Source: an uncultured Paracoccaceae bacterium
GTDB taxonomy: Bacteria > Pseudomonadota > Alphaproteobacteria > Rhodobacterales > Rhodobacteraceae
Direction of reading: 5' to 3'
Assembly (NCBI GenBank): GCA_947497985.1
Contig: CANMIX010000001.1
Location: forward strand, 1-64,000
DNA length: 64,000 bases
Made by a program: the position numbers and the translations under genes. Within the stretch, counting starts at the first letter, position 1. Each line of letters begins with the position of its first letter. Shown one piece after another: positions 46,516 through 55,657 of this stretch. The notes under the pieces are model-generated. The model was not told the origin of the DNA. It was given only the letters and a program-made list of their open reading frames with translations, and made no database searches.

Positions 46516-49500
46516 TTAGGCGACCATTGCCTCTGCTTTTTTGAGGTCCACCGACACCAGCTGGCTCACACCTTTTTCCTGCATGGTGACCCCAAACAGG
46601 CGATCCATCCGCGCCATGGTCACCGCATGGTGGGTAATGATCAGGAACCGTGTGTCGGTCTGGCGGCACATCTCGTCCAGCAAATCACAAAAACGCGTGA
46701 CATTGGCGTCATCCAGTGGCGCGTCGACCTCGTCCAGCACACAGATAGGGGCTGGATTGGACAGGAACACCGCAAAGATCAGCGCCAACGCCGTCAACGT
46801 CTGTTCCCCACCCGACAGCAACGAGAGCGTCGACAGATTCTTGCCCGGCGGTTGGCACATAATTTCCAAGCCAGCATCCAGCGGGTCATCGCTTTCGACC
46901 ATCACCAGATTGGCTTCACCACCGCCAAAAAGGTGCTGGAACAACAGGGTAAAGCTGCTGTTGACCTGCTCAAACGCCGTCAACAGGCGTTCGCGCCCTT
47001 CACGGTTAAGGCTGGAAATCCCCGCCCGCAGGGTTTTCACAGCCTCTTCCAAATCGCGTTTCTCGGACACCAGATGATCGTGTTCATCCTGAATTTCACG
47101 AGCGTCTTCCTCGGCCCGCAGGTTCACGGCCCCCAACGAGTCGCGCTGGCGCTTCAACTGCGCAACTTGGGTTTCAAGCACGTCAACGTCTTCGATCTCT
47201 TCCAGACTGACATCAAGCCGCTCCAACAGAGCCTGTGGTGTCACCTGTTGTTCTTCGATGATCCGACCTGCGGCGGCTTGCACTGCCTCACGGGCGCTGT
47301 CGGTGAGCGCCTCGGCGCGGGCGCGTTCCTCGCGGGCGTCCGACGCCAACCGTTCTGCTTCTTTCTCATGCTGCGAGGCTTCGCGCAGCGCGGCTTCGGC
47401 GGCGATCAGTGTTTCTGTGGCCGCTGATTTGCGGGCCTCGGCATCCTCAATCGATGCGTTCAACTCGTCGCGGGTTTCTTCGATCTCCGCGGGTTTGGCC
47501 ATTGCCTCTTCCAGCTCGTCCTGGCTCGCATCGCGACGTTGCACCAATTCCGAGATCCGGCGTTCCGCGGTCTCAAGACGGTGCTTCCACCCTGACAGCT
47601 CCTTGATGACCTCTTGTTTGCGGCGCACACGTGCCTCGCCATCACGGCGCAGCTCATCATGGGCAGAGCGGTGGCTGATCATGGTGATCCGCGCAGCTTC
47701 AACGCTGTGTTTGATATCTTCAACCGCAACCCGCGCGGCCTCAAGATCGCCAAGATCCTCAACCGATTCCTGCGCTTCCGCCAGCCGTTCGGTGGCCGCT
47801 TCCGCATCTTCGGTGTGACGTGCCAAGGCAACCGTCAACGTCTCCAATTTGGCGTCCGACAGGTTGCAATCTGCCTCTGCCTTGCTCAGCGCACGGGCAG
47901 AATCCGCGACCCGCTGATCGGCCACACGACGGGCTTGCCGCGCTGACTTATCCGCTTCGATCACCTCAGCCAACTTGCGCATCAATGTATCATGCGCCGC
48001 AGACAGGCCAGCCGCGCGCGCTTCGGCGTGTTCCACATCCTGCTTCAGCGCTTCCAGACGGTTCATCTGTTCAAGCCGCAGCGCCGCAGCGCTTGGCGCA
48101 TCCTCTGCCCAAGCGCGATAGCCATCCCAACGCCACAGGTCGCCCTCGACGGTGACAAGACGCTGACCGGGGCGTAGGCGGGAGTGCAATTGCGGAGCTA
48201 GATCTGCGTCAACAACACCAATCTGGGTCATCCGACGCGACAGCGCATCCGGGCCAGAGACAAACAGCGCCAAGGGTTTCACACCCTCCGGCAAATCCGC
48301 TTCGCGGTCGTATCCAGGCAAGGCTAGCCAACCCGACGGGCCATCAACATCCGCCAAGGGCGCGCGCAAATCATCCGCCAGCGCAGCCCCCAGCGCTTTT
48401 TCATACCCCGGTGCCACGCGCAGGTCATCCAGCACCTGCCCACCTTCGGCAGTGTCGCGTTCAACCAGTTTCGCCAGCGCCACAGCCTCGGAACGCAAGG
48501 CACCCAATTCGCCATCCGCCTCGGATTTCTGAGCACGAGCCTCGGCCTCGCGCGCCTGTGTTTCGGTGCGCAAATCATCCGCCACAGCCAACGCCTCTTC
48601 GGCGTCTTCAGCGGCGGCGCGGGCTTCTTCTTCTGCCTCAATCGCCGTGTCACGCAGGTCTTTTGCCTGTTCAAGGTTTGACCGCGCCGCATCCATGGCA
48701 CCGCGCGCTGTTGCACCTTCGGCTGTTGCCCGTTCAGCAGCGCGCTTGCAGTCCTCAACCAAGCGGCGCGCAGATTGGTGGCGTGCGGCCAGCCGGGCCA
48801 CATCTTCGGTCACCTGTGCCAGATGGTCTTCGCGGCGTTGCAACACGGTGGTCGAATTGCGCGTCAGTTCAGCCGCCTCGGATAGGAGGTCATCCTGACC
48901 CTCGCCCGCTTTATCCAGCTCACGCTGTTCCCACTCCAGACGCTCAATCGTTTCACCAGCATCCCGGTTCAACCCGCTTTCACGGTCGATATCGGCACCC
49001 AGCTGGCGAATACGGTTGTTCAGCGTCTCAATGGTCTGGCGCGCCTGTGCGTCTTGGTCTGACAACGCATCGCGCTGCACCACAAACCGCTGCAAAATCG
49101 CAGTTGCGATGGCTTCTTCTTCCCGCAAGGGCGGCAGTTTTCCGTCTGCTGTCAACCGTTTCTCGGCGGCGGCACGGGCCAACGCCTCACCTTTGGAGGC
49201 TTGGGTCACGCGAATACGCAGGGTCTCTTCGGATGTCAGACGGGCTTCATCGGCCTCGCGCCAGCGCCGGTACAACAATGCACCTTCGGCGTGGCGCAGG
49301 GTTTCCCCGATGCTGCGATAGCGTTGCGCCTGGCGGGCCTGGCGGGCCAATTGCCCCAGTTGCGCCGCCAGCTGTTCAATAACATCATCCACCCGCAACA
49401 GGTTCTGCTCGGTGTTTTTCAGCTTCAGCTCAGCTTCGTGGCGACGCTGATAAAGGCCGGAGATGCCAGCCGCCTCTTCCAGAATACGTCTGCGCGCCTT

Positions 49501-49968
49501 GGGCTTGGCGTTGATCAGTTCAGAAATCTGTCCCTGCCGCACCAATGACGGGGAATGCGCCCCGGTGGAAGCATCGGCAAACAACATTTGCACATCGCGC
49601 GCGCGGGTGTCCTTGCCGTTTGACTTGAACGCGCTGCCCACATCGCGGGTGATACGGCGCACGATGTCCAACTGATCCGCATCGTTGAACCCAGACGGTG
49701 CCAAACGTTCGCTGTTGTCGATCAACAGGCTGACCTCGGCGAAATTCCGGGCAGGCCGCGCACTGGCCCCCGCAAAGATCACGTCTTCCATGCCCGCGCC
49801 CCGCATCGCCTTGGGACGGGTCTCCCCCATCACCCAGCGCAGGGCTTCCAACAGGTTTGACTTACCACAGCCATTTGGCCCGACAACGCCGGTCAGACCA
49901 TCCGAAATGATCAGATCCGTCGGATCGACAAAGCTTTTGAAACCGTTCAACCGAAGCTTGGAAAAGCG
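46516..49968 (-). CDS. smc: Chromosome segregation protein SMC
   Basis: A 1150-residue condensin subunit that compacts and separates chromosomes as a dimer with ScpA and ScpB, which are not in this window. Walker A GPNGCGKSN is at residues 31-39; two long coiled coils flank a hinge (about 500-650); the C-terminal head has LSGGEQTLTALAL and the Walker B ICVLDEVDAPLDDAN. I chose the TTG at 49968, giving the standard MRFSKLRLNGFKSF, because AGAGAGG is 5 bases upstream; the GTG at 49992 would leave almost no leader after the predicted promoter. Confidence 0.95.
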   Translation of the reverse strand, partial: RFSKLRLNGFKSFVDPTDLIISDGLTGVVGPNGCGKSNLLEALRWVMGETRPKAMRGAGMEDVIFAGASARPARNFAEVSLLIDNSERLAPSGFNDADQLDIVRRITRDVGSAFKSNGKDTRARDVQMLFADASTGAHSPSLVRQGQISELINAKPKARRRILEEAAGISGLYQRRHEAELKLKNTEQNLLRVDDVIEQLAAQLGQLARQARQAQRYRSIGETLRHAEGALLYRRWREADEARLTSEETLRIRVTQASKGEALARAAAEKRLTADGKLPPLREEEAIATAILQRFVVQRDALSDQDAQARQTIETLNNRIRQLGADIDRESGLNRDAGETIERLEWEQRELDKAGEGQDDLLSEAAELTRNSTTVLQRREDHLAQVTEDVARLAARHQSARRLVEDCKRAAERATAEGATARGAMDAARSNLEQAKDLRDTAIEAEEEARAAAEDAEEALAVADDLRTETQAREAEARAQKSEADGELGALRSEAVALAKLVERDTAEGGQVLDDLRVAPGYEKALGAALADDLRAPLADVDGPSGWLALPGYDREADLPEGVKPLALFVSGPDALSRRMTQIGVVDADLAPQLHSRLRPGQRLVTVEGDLWRWDGYRAWAEDAPSAAALRLEQMNRLEALKQDVEHAEARAAGLSAAHDTLMRKLAEVIEADKSARQARRVADQRVADSARALSKAEADCNLSDAKLETLTVALARHTEDAEAATERLAEAQESVEDLGDLEAARVAVEDIKHSVEAARITMISHRSAHDELRRDGEARVRRKQEVIKELSGWKHRLETAERRISELVQRRDASQDELEEAMAKPAEIEETRDELNASIEDAEARKSAATETLIAAEAALREASQHEKEAERLASDAREERARAEALTDSAREAVQAAAGRIIEEQQVTPQALLERLDVSLEEIEDVDVLETQVAQLKRQRDSLGAVNLRAEEDAREIQDEHDHLVSEKRDLEEAVKTLRAGISSLNREGRERLLTAFEQVNSSFTLLFQHLFGGGEANLVMVESDDPLDAGLEIMCQPPGKNLSTLSLLSGGEQTLTALALIFAVFLSNPAPICVLDEVDAPLDDANVTRFCDLLDEMCRQTDTRFLIITHHAVTMARMDRLFGVTMQEKGVSQLVSVDLKKAEAMVA

Positions 49969-50001
49969 CAAGGTGACCTCTCTCGACAACACTTACTGAT
50001 A

Positions 50002-50030
50002 ATTTCAGCGAATTGGAGCAACCCTGTCAA
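50002..50030 (-). promoter_or_regulatory. Probable smc promoter
   Basis: On the minus strand a perfect -35 TTGACA (50025-50030) is followed after 17 bases by TGAAAT (50002-50007) as a -10. Transcription would start near 49995, just upstream of the TTG start of smc. Confidence 0.5.
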
Positions 50031-50220
50031 CGTGACAGCACCCCATATCAAGGCTGAAACCGGGTCTGGGACCCTATATCTTGTGGATAACTCGCGCATC
50101 TCAGCGCACGTGCAGATCGCAGCCCTGTTTCCAAAGGCTGGACGCTGCCGTCTAGCGCGGTTTGATCTGCGCCGCAATGACAGTCATACACCAAGGTCAG
50201 AAAACCGCCGGTTGAAAGCG

Positions 50221-51435
50221 TCAGGCAAGGAAATGCCGAATTGCCTGGCCCAGCCGCTTGATACCAACCTGGGTTTGTTCAGCCGATGCACACGAAAAGC
50301 TGAGCCTTAGGGTATTGGCGCCACTGCCATCGGCAAAGAACGCCTGACCGGGAACAAAGGCCACGTTGAGGTTCTCAAGCGCCCATTGCAACACTTCGCC
50401 GCCATCCATCTGCGACGGCAAAGTCAGCCAGATGAACATGCCGCCTTCGGGATGGCTCCAATGCACGCCCTCGGGCATCTCTTGGTCCAAAGCTTTCAGC
50501 ATCTCATCCCGCCGCGCGCCATAGCTGGCAACCAACCGGTCGAGATGTGCGTCAAAATCCTGCGTCACCACCTGCGTCACCATCATCTGGTTCAACGTGG
50601 AGGAATGCAGATCGGAGGCCTGCTTGATCAAAACCATCTGGTCGATCACCGATCGGGCACCAACCACCCAACCCACTCGCAATCCTGGTGACAAGGTTTT
50701 GGAAAACGTGCCGCAATACAGGGTCCGGCAACTATCCATATCCCCCACGCGCTCCTGTTCAAGCGCAAGGATGGGGGGAATGTTCTCACCGTCATATCGC
50801 AACCCCTGATAAGCCGCGTCTTCGATCACCATCGCGTCCAGATCTTCTGCACGCTGCAGGATATCCAACCGCTCCGCGTGCGTCCGGGTAATGCCCGTTG
50901 GGTTGGCAAATTCAGGTGTGACATAGGCGAATTTCACGCGGCTTCCATCAGCTTTGGCTGCGGCCGCAATGTCTTTTGCGCTCAGGTTGTCTTGTGGATG
51001 TAAGCGGTCAAACCGCGGTTCATAGGCATTAAACGCGCCAAGCGCGCCCAAATAGGTCGGCCACTGAACAAGCGCGGTGTCCCCCGGTGACAGGAACAGT
51101 TTTCCCAAATAGTCCAGAGCCTGTTGCGACCCTGAGGTAATCAGCACGTTTTCCGCCGCACAGGCCACACCCAGCTTCGCCATATGGCCAACGATCCACT
51201 CCCGCAGCGGCAAATATCCTTCGCTGACGGAGTATTGCAAAGCAGTCGCTGCAGTCGGCCCAGACAGTACCTCTCCGCCCGCTGCCGCCAAAGTGTCGTT
51301 TGGGAACAAGGCCGGGTCGGGAATGCCACCGGCAAAGGAAATTACGCCAGGCCGGTTCAATAGTTTCAAAAGCTCGCGAATTTCCGAAGCTTTCATTTTT
51401 TCACTACGGGACGAAAAATTATTACGGAAATCCAT
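50221..51435 (-). CDS. PLP-dependent aminotransferase (2-aminoadipate/MocR-like class)
   Basis: A 404-residue fold-type I aminotransferase. ISFAGGIPDPALFP, LQYSVSEGYLPLREWI, ITSGSQQALDYLGKLF, PEFANPTGITRTHAERLDIL and the PLP lysine in GTFSKTLSPGLRVGW mark the LysN/ARO8-like subgroup without the GntR domain of MocR. Substrate unknown; broad amino acid or aminoadipate transamination is typical. AAAGG lies 6 bases before the ATG at 51435. It is divergent from a FadR-type regulator whose operator lies in the shared region, so it is a likely target. Confidence 0.9.
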   Translation of the reverse strand: MDFRNNFSSRSEKMKASEIRELLKLLNRPGVISFAGGIPDPALFPNDTLAAAGGEVLSGPTAATALQYSVSEGYLPLREWIVGHMAKLGVACAAENVLITSGSQQALDYLGKLFLSPGDTALVQWPTYLGALGAFNAYEPRFDRLHPQDNLSAKDIAAAAKADGSRVKFAYVTPEFANPTGITRTHAERLDILQRAEDLDAMVIEDAAYQGLRYDGENIPPILALEQERVGDMDSCRTLYCGTFSKTLSPGLRVGWVVGARSVIDQMVLIKQASDLHSSTLNQMMVTQVVTQDFDAHLDRLVASYGARRDEMLKALDQEMPEGVHWSHPEGGMFIWLTLPSQMDGGEVLQWALENLNVAFVPGQAFFADGSGANTLRLSFSCASAEQTQVGIKRLGQAIRHFLA

Positions 51436-51538
51436 GCCCAACCTTTCTCTTTGCTATTCAAGGCCTAAGAGATTCGTGCATATAAGTCAATATTGCTGAC
51501 ATAAGTGATCCGCACTCTTGCTTGAGGCCAAGCGACCT

Positions 51539-51563
51539 ATGTGGTCAAATGAATTGACCACAT
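51539..51563. promoter_or_regulatory. Perfect operator-like palindrome for the FadR-type regulator
   Basis: ATGTGGTCAA and TTGACCACAT are perfect ten-base inverted arms around ATGAA. The core TGGTCA...TGACCA fits operators of GntR/FadR-family regulators (TGGTnnnACCA type). It ends 21 bases before the regulator's ATG and lies in the region shared with the divergent aminotransferase, so autoregulation plus control of the neighbour is likely. Confidence 0.75.
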
Positions 51564-51584
51564 TCAACAACACGCGGGACGTCT

Positions 51585-52355
51585 ATGCCCTTCCAAAAAG
51601 TGTCCGCTGCAAAGCTGTCGACCTCAGTCATTCGCCAGATCGAACTGCTGATCCTGAGGGGCGTTCTAACCCCCGGTGACAGGCTCCCGTCCGAGCGTGA
51701 TCTGGCCGAACGCTTGGGCGTCTCTCGCCCCTCCTTGCGGGATGCCTTGTCAGAGTTGCAAGAGCGCGGCCTGCTGGCGGCCAAAGCAGGATCAGGGGTT
51801 TACGTCGCGGATGCGCTGGGGTCTGCCTTCTCCCCTGCCTTGGTGGACCTTTTTTCACGCCATGACGAAGCGGTGTTCGACTACCTCTCGTTTCGCCGCG
51901 ACATCGAAGGGCATGCAGCTGAACGGGCCGCGCGGTTGGGCTCGGACGAAGATCTGCGGATCATTCAAACCATCTATGACCGCATGGAAGCCGCCGGTGA
52001 TCCCGCCTCGTCGGAACAAGCCGCAGCGCTGGATGCGCAGTTCCATTCCGCCATCATGGACGCAAGCCATAACGTGGTGATGCTGCATATGATGCGATCC
52101 ATGCTCGAGTTGCTGCACCAAGGTGTGTTTTACAACCGACGCATCATGTTTCAGCGTGACACCAGCCGCGAAGCCATATTGGCCCAGCACAAAGCCATCA
52201 ACGACACAATCCAAAGCCGCGATGCTACGGCGGCCCGGCAGGCCGTTGAAGCCCATCTGGATTTCATCAAGACATGTCTGATCGAACATCAACGCGCACA
52301 ACGCAATGCAGAGATTGCCCGTCAGAAGCTTGAGAAAGAGAGCGAGCAACGCTGA
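51585..52355 (+). CDS. FadR/GntR family transcriptional regulator
   Basis: A 256-residue regulator. The winged helix-turn-helix (about 10-75) contains LTPGDRLPSERDLAERLGVSRPSLRDALSELQERGLL, and an FCD ligand domain (about 95-235) has the LDAQFHSAIMDASHN and QHKAINDTIQSRD metal/ligand helices. It resembles PdhR/LldR-type sensors of small carboxylates. The effector is unknown. Its C terminus ends three bases from the convergent PstB-like gene. Confidence 0.93.
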   Translation: MPFQKVSAAKLSTSVIRQIELLILRGVLTPGDRLPSERDLAERLGVSRPSLRDALSELQERGLLAAKAGSGVYVADALGSAFSPALVDLFSRHDEAVFDYLSFRRDIEGHAAERAARLGSDEDLRIIQTIYDRMEAAGDPASSEQAAALDAQFHSAIMDASHNVVMLHMMRSMLELLHQGVFYNRRIMFQRDTSREAILAQHKAINDTIQSRDATAARQAVEAHLDFIKTCLIEHQRAQRNAEIARQKLEKESEQR

Positions 52356-52358
52356 GGG

Positions 52359-53168
52359 TCAGCAGTGTTCTTCCACAAATGCCTTGGTTATTGCGTTTTG
52401 GGCGTTGGTTAGGATCAACTCGGTCGCGTCCAGTTCTAAAACGCGGCCATTATGCAGATGCGCCGCGCGGTCCGAAACATGAGCTGCAACTTTCAACGAC
52501 GGCGTGCTGATCAGAACCGGCATCTCCTGTTTCAGGTTGGCCAGAAGCGCGTCGAGGCGATGTAGATCGATGCATTCTGTCCCAGAAGAGGGCTCGTCCA
52601 GCAGCAAGACCCGAGGCTGCAATACAAGCGCGCGTGCGATGCAGATCAACCGTTGCATCATCGGCTCCATTCGATGGACTGGCTCCGTGTGCAAACGGTC
52701 CTTCACGTCATCCCAGACGCCCGCGCGTTGCAGCGCAGCTTCAATTAATGGTTCTTGGTCGGATTTGACCTTTGCCAACCGGTGCAAGCGCAGAACATAG
52801 GCAAGGTTGTCCCAGGTGGACATGAGGAACGGGTTCTGTGCCTCAGGAACCAGCGCAACCGAACGGCGGATTTGTGGCAGGTCCCAGGTTGGGTCCATCA
52901 AATCGCGATCTTCCAAAAATACAGCACCCGACTGCCTGGCTTTTGGCAGTTCTTCGGCAGTGCGATTCAAGCAGCGCAGCAACATGGATTTGCCGCTCCC
53001 GAATGCTCCAAGCAGGCACATAACCTCACCTTGGCGAAGATCAAAATTCACGTCGTGCAGGGCTTCGGTACGCCCAAACCGCAGCCCAAGGTCACGCACA
53101 CAGAGAACCGGGCTCGTCAACGCAGTGTCCGTTTTCAAGTGATCACGAATTGGGTGTGAATCCAGCAT
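52359..53168 (-). CDS. Degenerate PstB-like ABC ATPase
   Basis: A 269-residue ABC domain closest in pattern to phosphate importer ATPase PstB. Walker A GAFGSGKS (54-61), the Q-loop region PEAQNPFLMSTWDNLAYVLRLH (109-130; compare the NPFPMS of PstB) and Walker B VLLLDEPSSG (187-196) are kept. The signature LSGGQ is replaced by RMEPM before MQRL (166-174), and the H-loop His is missing (STPS at 221-224). No permease or binding protein is adjacent. It may be a regulatory or non-transport ATPase. The ATG at 53168 is my choice; a TTG at 53201 is possible. Confidence 0.8.
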   Translation of the reverse strand: MLDSHPIRDHLKTDTALTSPVLCVRDLGLRFGRTEALHDVNFDLRQGEVMCLLGAFGSGKSMLLRCLNRTAEELPKARQSGAVFLEDRDLMDPTWDLPQIRRSVALVPEAQNPFLMSTWDNLAYVLRLHRLAKVKSDQEPLIEAALQRAGVWDDVKDRLHTEPVHRMEPMMQRLICIARALVLQPRVLLLDEPSSGTECIDLHRLDALLANLKQEMPVLISTPSLKVAAHVSDRAAHLHNGRVLELDATELILTNAQNAITKAFVEEHC

Positions 53169-53265
53169 TTCGGTCAAACCGCATGATTGAAGTTGTTCCA
53201 AATCTTAACCGATCAACCGCTATCCTCAGGTTAACAACCTTAGATTTCACAAAACCGTCACAAAG

Positions 53266-53291
53266 AAAAACCCGGCGCAGAGGCCGGGTTT
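53266..53291 (-). terminator. Intrinsic terminator of the F0 operon
   Basis: On the minus strand AAACCCGGC pairs with GCCGGGTTT around CTCTGC and continues into a T-run, 27 bases after the atpF stop. Confidence 0.9.
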
Positions 53292-53318
53292 CATCAGTGA
53301 TTTGTTTTTAAGCAAAGA

Positions 53319-53882
53319 TCAGTGCAGCTTGGTGTCAACGTCTGTGATGGCCGCATCAATCAGCTTGTTTGCTTCAGCAGCAGACAGCTGTTTAGAGATC
53401 ACGTCATCCGCAACATTAATGGCAACGTCGATTGCCTGGTCACGTACTTCCTTGATCGCAGAAGCTTCCGCCGAAGCAATCTGATCTTGAGCCGCAGCAA
53501 GGCGACGCTCGATTGACAGCTTCAGATCCGCTTTGGCTTGTTCAGCCGCAGCAGTAGCTTCTTCACGGGCGCTTGCAACGATACGGTCAGCTTGTTCGCT
53601 GACTTCCTTTTGCTTGCGCTCATATGAGGCGAGGATGGTCTGTGCTTCTTCACGCAGCTTGCGCGCTTCGTCCAGCTCCTTGCGGATACCTTCGGCACGA
53701 TCGTCAAGCTGCTTGCCCAGAAGGCCAGGAACTTTGACGTAAAGCAGAATGCCAATAAACAGCAGGAACGCCAGCAGGACAACAAAGTTGGTGTTGTCCA
53801 ACGCCAGGAACGTGCCACCAGATGCAGCGAGGGCCGGGCTTGCAGCGCCCAGGGTCAGGGCAAGAGCGATAACTGTGCGCAT
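53319..53882 (-). CDS. atpF: ATP synthase F0 subunit b
   Basis: A 187-residue peripheral-stalk subunit. A signal-like hydrophobic N terminus (MRTVIALALTLGAASPALA) is followed by the membrane helix FVVLLAFLLFIGILLYV (about 33-49) and a long charged, Ala-rich coiled coil. It pairs with B' to hold F1 against F0. Subunit b with a cleavable-looking leader is common in Rhodobacterales. It is the last gene of the operon atpI-B-E-B'-B and starts 4 bases after the B' stop. Confidence 0.93.
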   Translation of the reverse strand: MRTVIALALTLGAASPALAASGGTFLALDNTNFVVLLAFLLFIGILLYVKVPGLLGKQLDDRAEGIRKELDEARKLREEAQTILASYERKQKEVSEQADRIVASAREEATAAAEQAKADLKLSIERRLAAAQDQIASAEASAIKEVRDQAIDVAINVADDVISKQLSAAEANKLIDAAITDVDTKLH

Positions 53883-53886
53883 GTCC

Positions 53887-54453
53887 TTATCCTTTCATCC
53901 GGTCAGCAACCGAAGCTGCGATTGTTTTTGCGTCTGCCTTGCCACCAAGGGCAGAAACCAGCTCGGCTGCGGTGTCAGCTGCAACTACTTTTACAGCGTC
54001 CAAAGCGCCAGCTTTGATCTCGGCGAGGGCTTTTTCCGATTCCGCGGCTTTTGCTGCGATTTCGGCGTCTGCCTTTGCAATGGCGTCGTCCAGGTCCGCC
54101 TGAATGGCGGCACGTGCGTCTGCAGCAATACGCTGCGCTTCGCCACGCGCTTCGGCCAATGCTTTGTTGTAGGCGTCTTCCGCCGCAACAGCCTTGGCTT
54201 TCAGATCCTCGGCCGCAGCCAAGTCATTCGTAATGGTTCCCTGACGCTCAGCCAGCACCGCAGCAATACGGGGCAGCGCGATACGCGACAGGATGAAGTA
54301 GATCACGACAAGAGTGACTAGGAGCCAGAAAATCTGGTTTCCATAAGTCGAGAAGTCCAGCTGCGGCATACCGCCCGAACCATGCGCAGCATCTGCTGCG
54401 TGGTGGGCTGCGTCTGCAGCACCGTGACCTGCGTCATGCGAGTTTGATGCCAT
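53887..54453 (-). CDS. ATP synthase F0 subunit b'
   Basis: A 188-residue second stalk subunit, found in photosynthetic bacteria and their relatives, often called atpF2 or atpG. The N terminus is His/Ala-rich with repeated AADAAH units before [34 protein letters not shown], which is the membrane helix and a family hallmark. The rest is coiled coil. AGGAGG lies just upstream of the ATG. It is followed by atpF. Confidence 0.93.
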   Translation of the reverse strand: MASNSHDAGHGAADAAHHAADAAHGSGGMPQLDFSTYGNQIFWLLVTLVVIYFILSRIALPRIAAVLAERQGTITNDLAAAEDLKAKAVAAEDAYNKALAEARGEAQRIAADARAAIQADLDDAIAKADAEIAAKAAESEKALAEIKAGALDAVKVVAADTAAELVSALGGKADAKTIAASVADRMKG

Positions 54454-54482
54454 GTCGTCCTCCTAAGGAACTTGCCGTTACA

Positions 54483-54513
54483 CCGGGCGGTTTGGGCAAA
54501 CCAACCCGCCCGG
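54483..54513. other. Stem-loop between atpE and the b' gene
   Basis: CCGGGCGG (54483-54490) pairs with CCGCCCGG (54506-54513), with TTGG/CCAA extending the stem inside. No T-run follows on the minus strand. Position right after atpE suggests an mRNA-stabilising or attenuating hairpin that raises the yield of subunit c over the stalk subunits. Confidence 0.65.
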
Positions 54514-54540
54514 CCGTAAGGAAAAAGGTTCCGAAGGTTC

Positions 54541-54765
54541 TTAGACGGCGAACATCAGCAGCAGAGCAACCAGGAACGAGAAGATGCCCAGAGCTTCTGC
54601 AAATGCGATACCGATGAACAGAGTTGCGGTTTGCGAAGCAGCCGCAGAGGGGTTGCGCAGTGCGCCTGCCAGGAAGTTAGCAGCAACGTTGCCAACACCC
54701 AGTGCAGCAATACCAGTACCCATGCCAGCCAGACCAGCGCCGATGTGTGCGAGTTCGCCTTCCAT
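54541..54765 (-). CDS. atpE: ATP synthase F0 subunit c
   Basis: The 74-residue rotor-ring subunit with two membrane helices. The Gly-rich first helix [18 protein letters not shown], the polar loop RNPS and the proton-carrying Glu57 in [11 protein letters not shown] are present. Glu instead of Asp and the absence of sodium-site residues point to proton coupling. It lies between atpB and the b' gene, with a stem-loop just downstream. Confidence 0.96.
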   Translation of the reverse strand: MEGELAHIGAGLAGMGTGIAALGVGNVAANFLAGALRNPSAAASQTATLFIGIAFAEALGIFSFLVALLLMFAV

Positions 54766-54826
54766 ATTGAAATCTCCTTACGATTGGAAGTTGCGGATTT
54801 AGTGTTCGAACCTTTGCGCCCGTGCC

Positions 54827-55630
54827 TTAGTGCGACGGATGCAGCGCGTCTTTCAGATACACGCAGGTCAGAATGGTGAATACGTAAGCCTGAATGAAGG
54901 CCACGAGAACTTCGAGCGCATAGAAAGCGCTGATGGCGAAGATCGGCAGGAAGGAGAACAGACCCAGACCTGCGGCAAACCCCGCGAAAACTTTCAGAAC
55001 AGCGTGGCCCGCCATGATGTTACCAGCCAGACGAATACACAGGCTGACGGGGCGCACGAAATAAGAGATTACTTCGATCAGGGCCAGAACCGGACGCAGC
55101 GGCAGTGGCGCAGAAGACACCCAGAACAGGCTCAGGAACTTGGCGCCGTGCATGACAAATCCAATGACTGTCACGGTCACGAACACCAGGATCGCCAGCA
55201 TGCCGGTGACGGCGAAATGCGAAGTGGTGGTAAAGGACATCGGGATCAGACCAAGGAAGTTGGCAGTCACGATGAACATGAACAAAGTCATGATATAAGG
55301 GAAGAACTTGACGGCATCTTTGCCTGCCACGTCTTCGACCATCTTGTAGATAAAGCCATAAGCCAGTTCAGCAATCGACTGAGCGCGCGATGGGACAATC
55401 GCACGGCCCGAAGAGCCCAGAACCAACAGTGCAAAGATCGAAACGATGGCAATAACCATCCACAAAGTGACGTTTGTTGGGGTCATCAGACCTACGTGAT
55501 CGCCACCAAACAGCGATTTGACCTCAAACTGGTCAACCGGGTGAATTGCCAAGCCAGCTTCTTCAGGAGCAAAGAGCAGCCCCGAAAGTACGACTGCGGC
55601 GAGCGCCACATAAAAGAAAATCTTGCCCAT
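54827..55630 (-). CDS. atpB: ATP synthase F0 subunit a
   Basis: The 267-residue membrane stator subunit that forms the proton half-channels. The essential Arg is in [16 protein letters not shown], and [24 protein letters not shown] is the last conserved helix. [14 protein letters not shown] near the N terminus is usual for alphaproteobacteria. It precedes atpE by 61 bases and follows atpI by 27 bases. Confidence 0.96.
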   Translation of the reverse strand: MGKIFFYVALAAVVLSGLLFAPEEAGLAIHPVDQFEVKSLFGGDHVGLMTPTNVTLWMVIAIVSIFALLVLGSSGRAIVPSRAQSIAELAYGFIYKMVEDVAGKDAVKFFPYIMTLFMFIVTANFLGLIPMSFTTTSHFAVTGMLAILVFVTVTVIGFVMHGAKFLSLFWVSSAPLPLRPVLALIEVISYFVRPVSLCIRLAGNIMAGHAVLKVFAGFAAGLGLFSFLPIFAISAFYALEVLVAFIQAYVFTILTCVYLKDALHPSH

Positions 55631-55657
55631 CGTCCCGTGTCTCCTGTCGCCGAGGGA

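Noticed and set aside
48411-49382. Plus-strand open frame of 323 codons inside smc
   Set aside because: Antisense shadow in the coiled-coil part of smc with Pro/Arg-rich, low-sense translation.
53228-53240. AGGTT-AAC-AACCT dyad downstream of the atp operon as an operator
   Set aside because: Only five-base arms in an AT-richer spacer near a terminator; too likely by chance to call.
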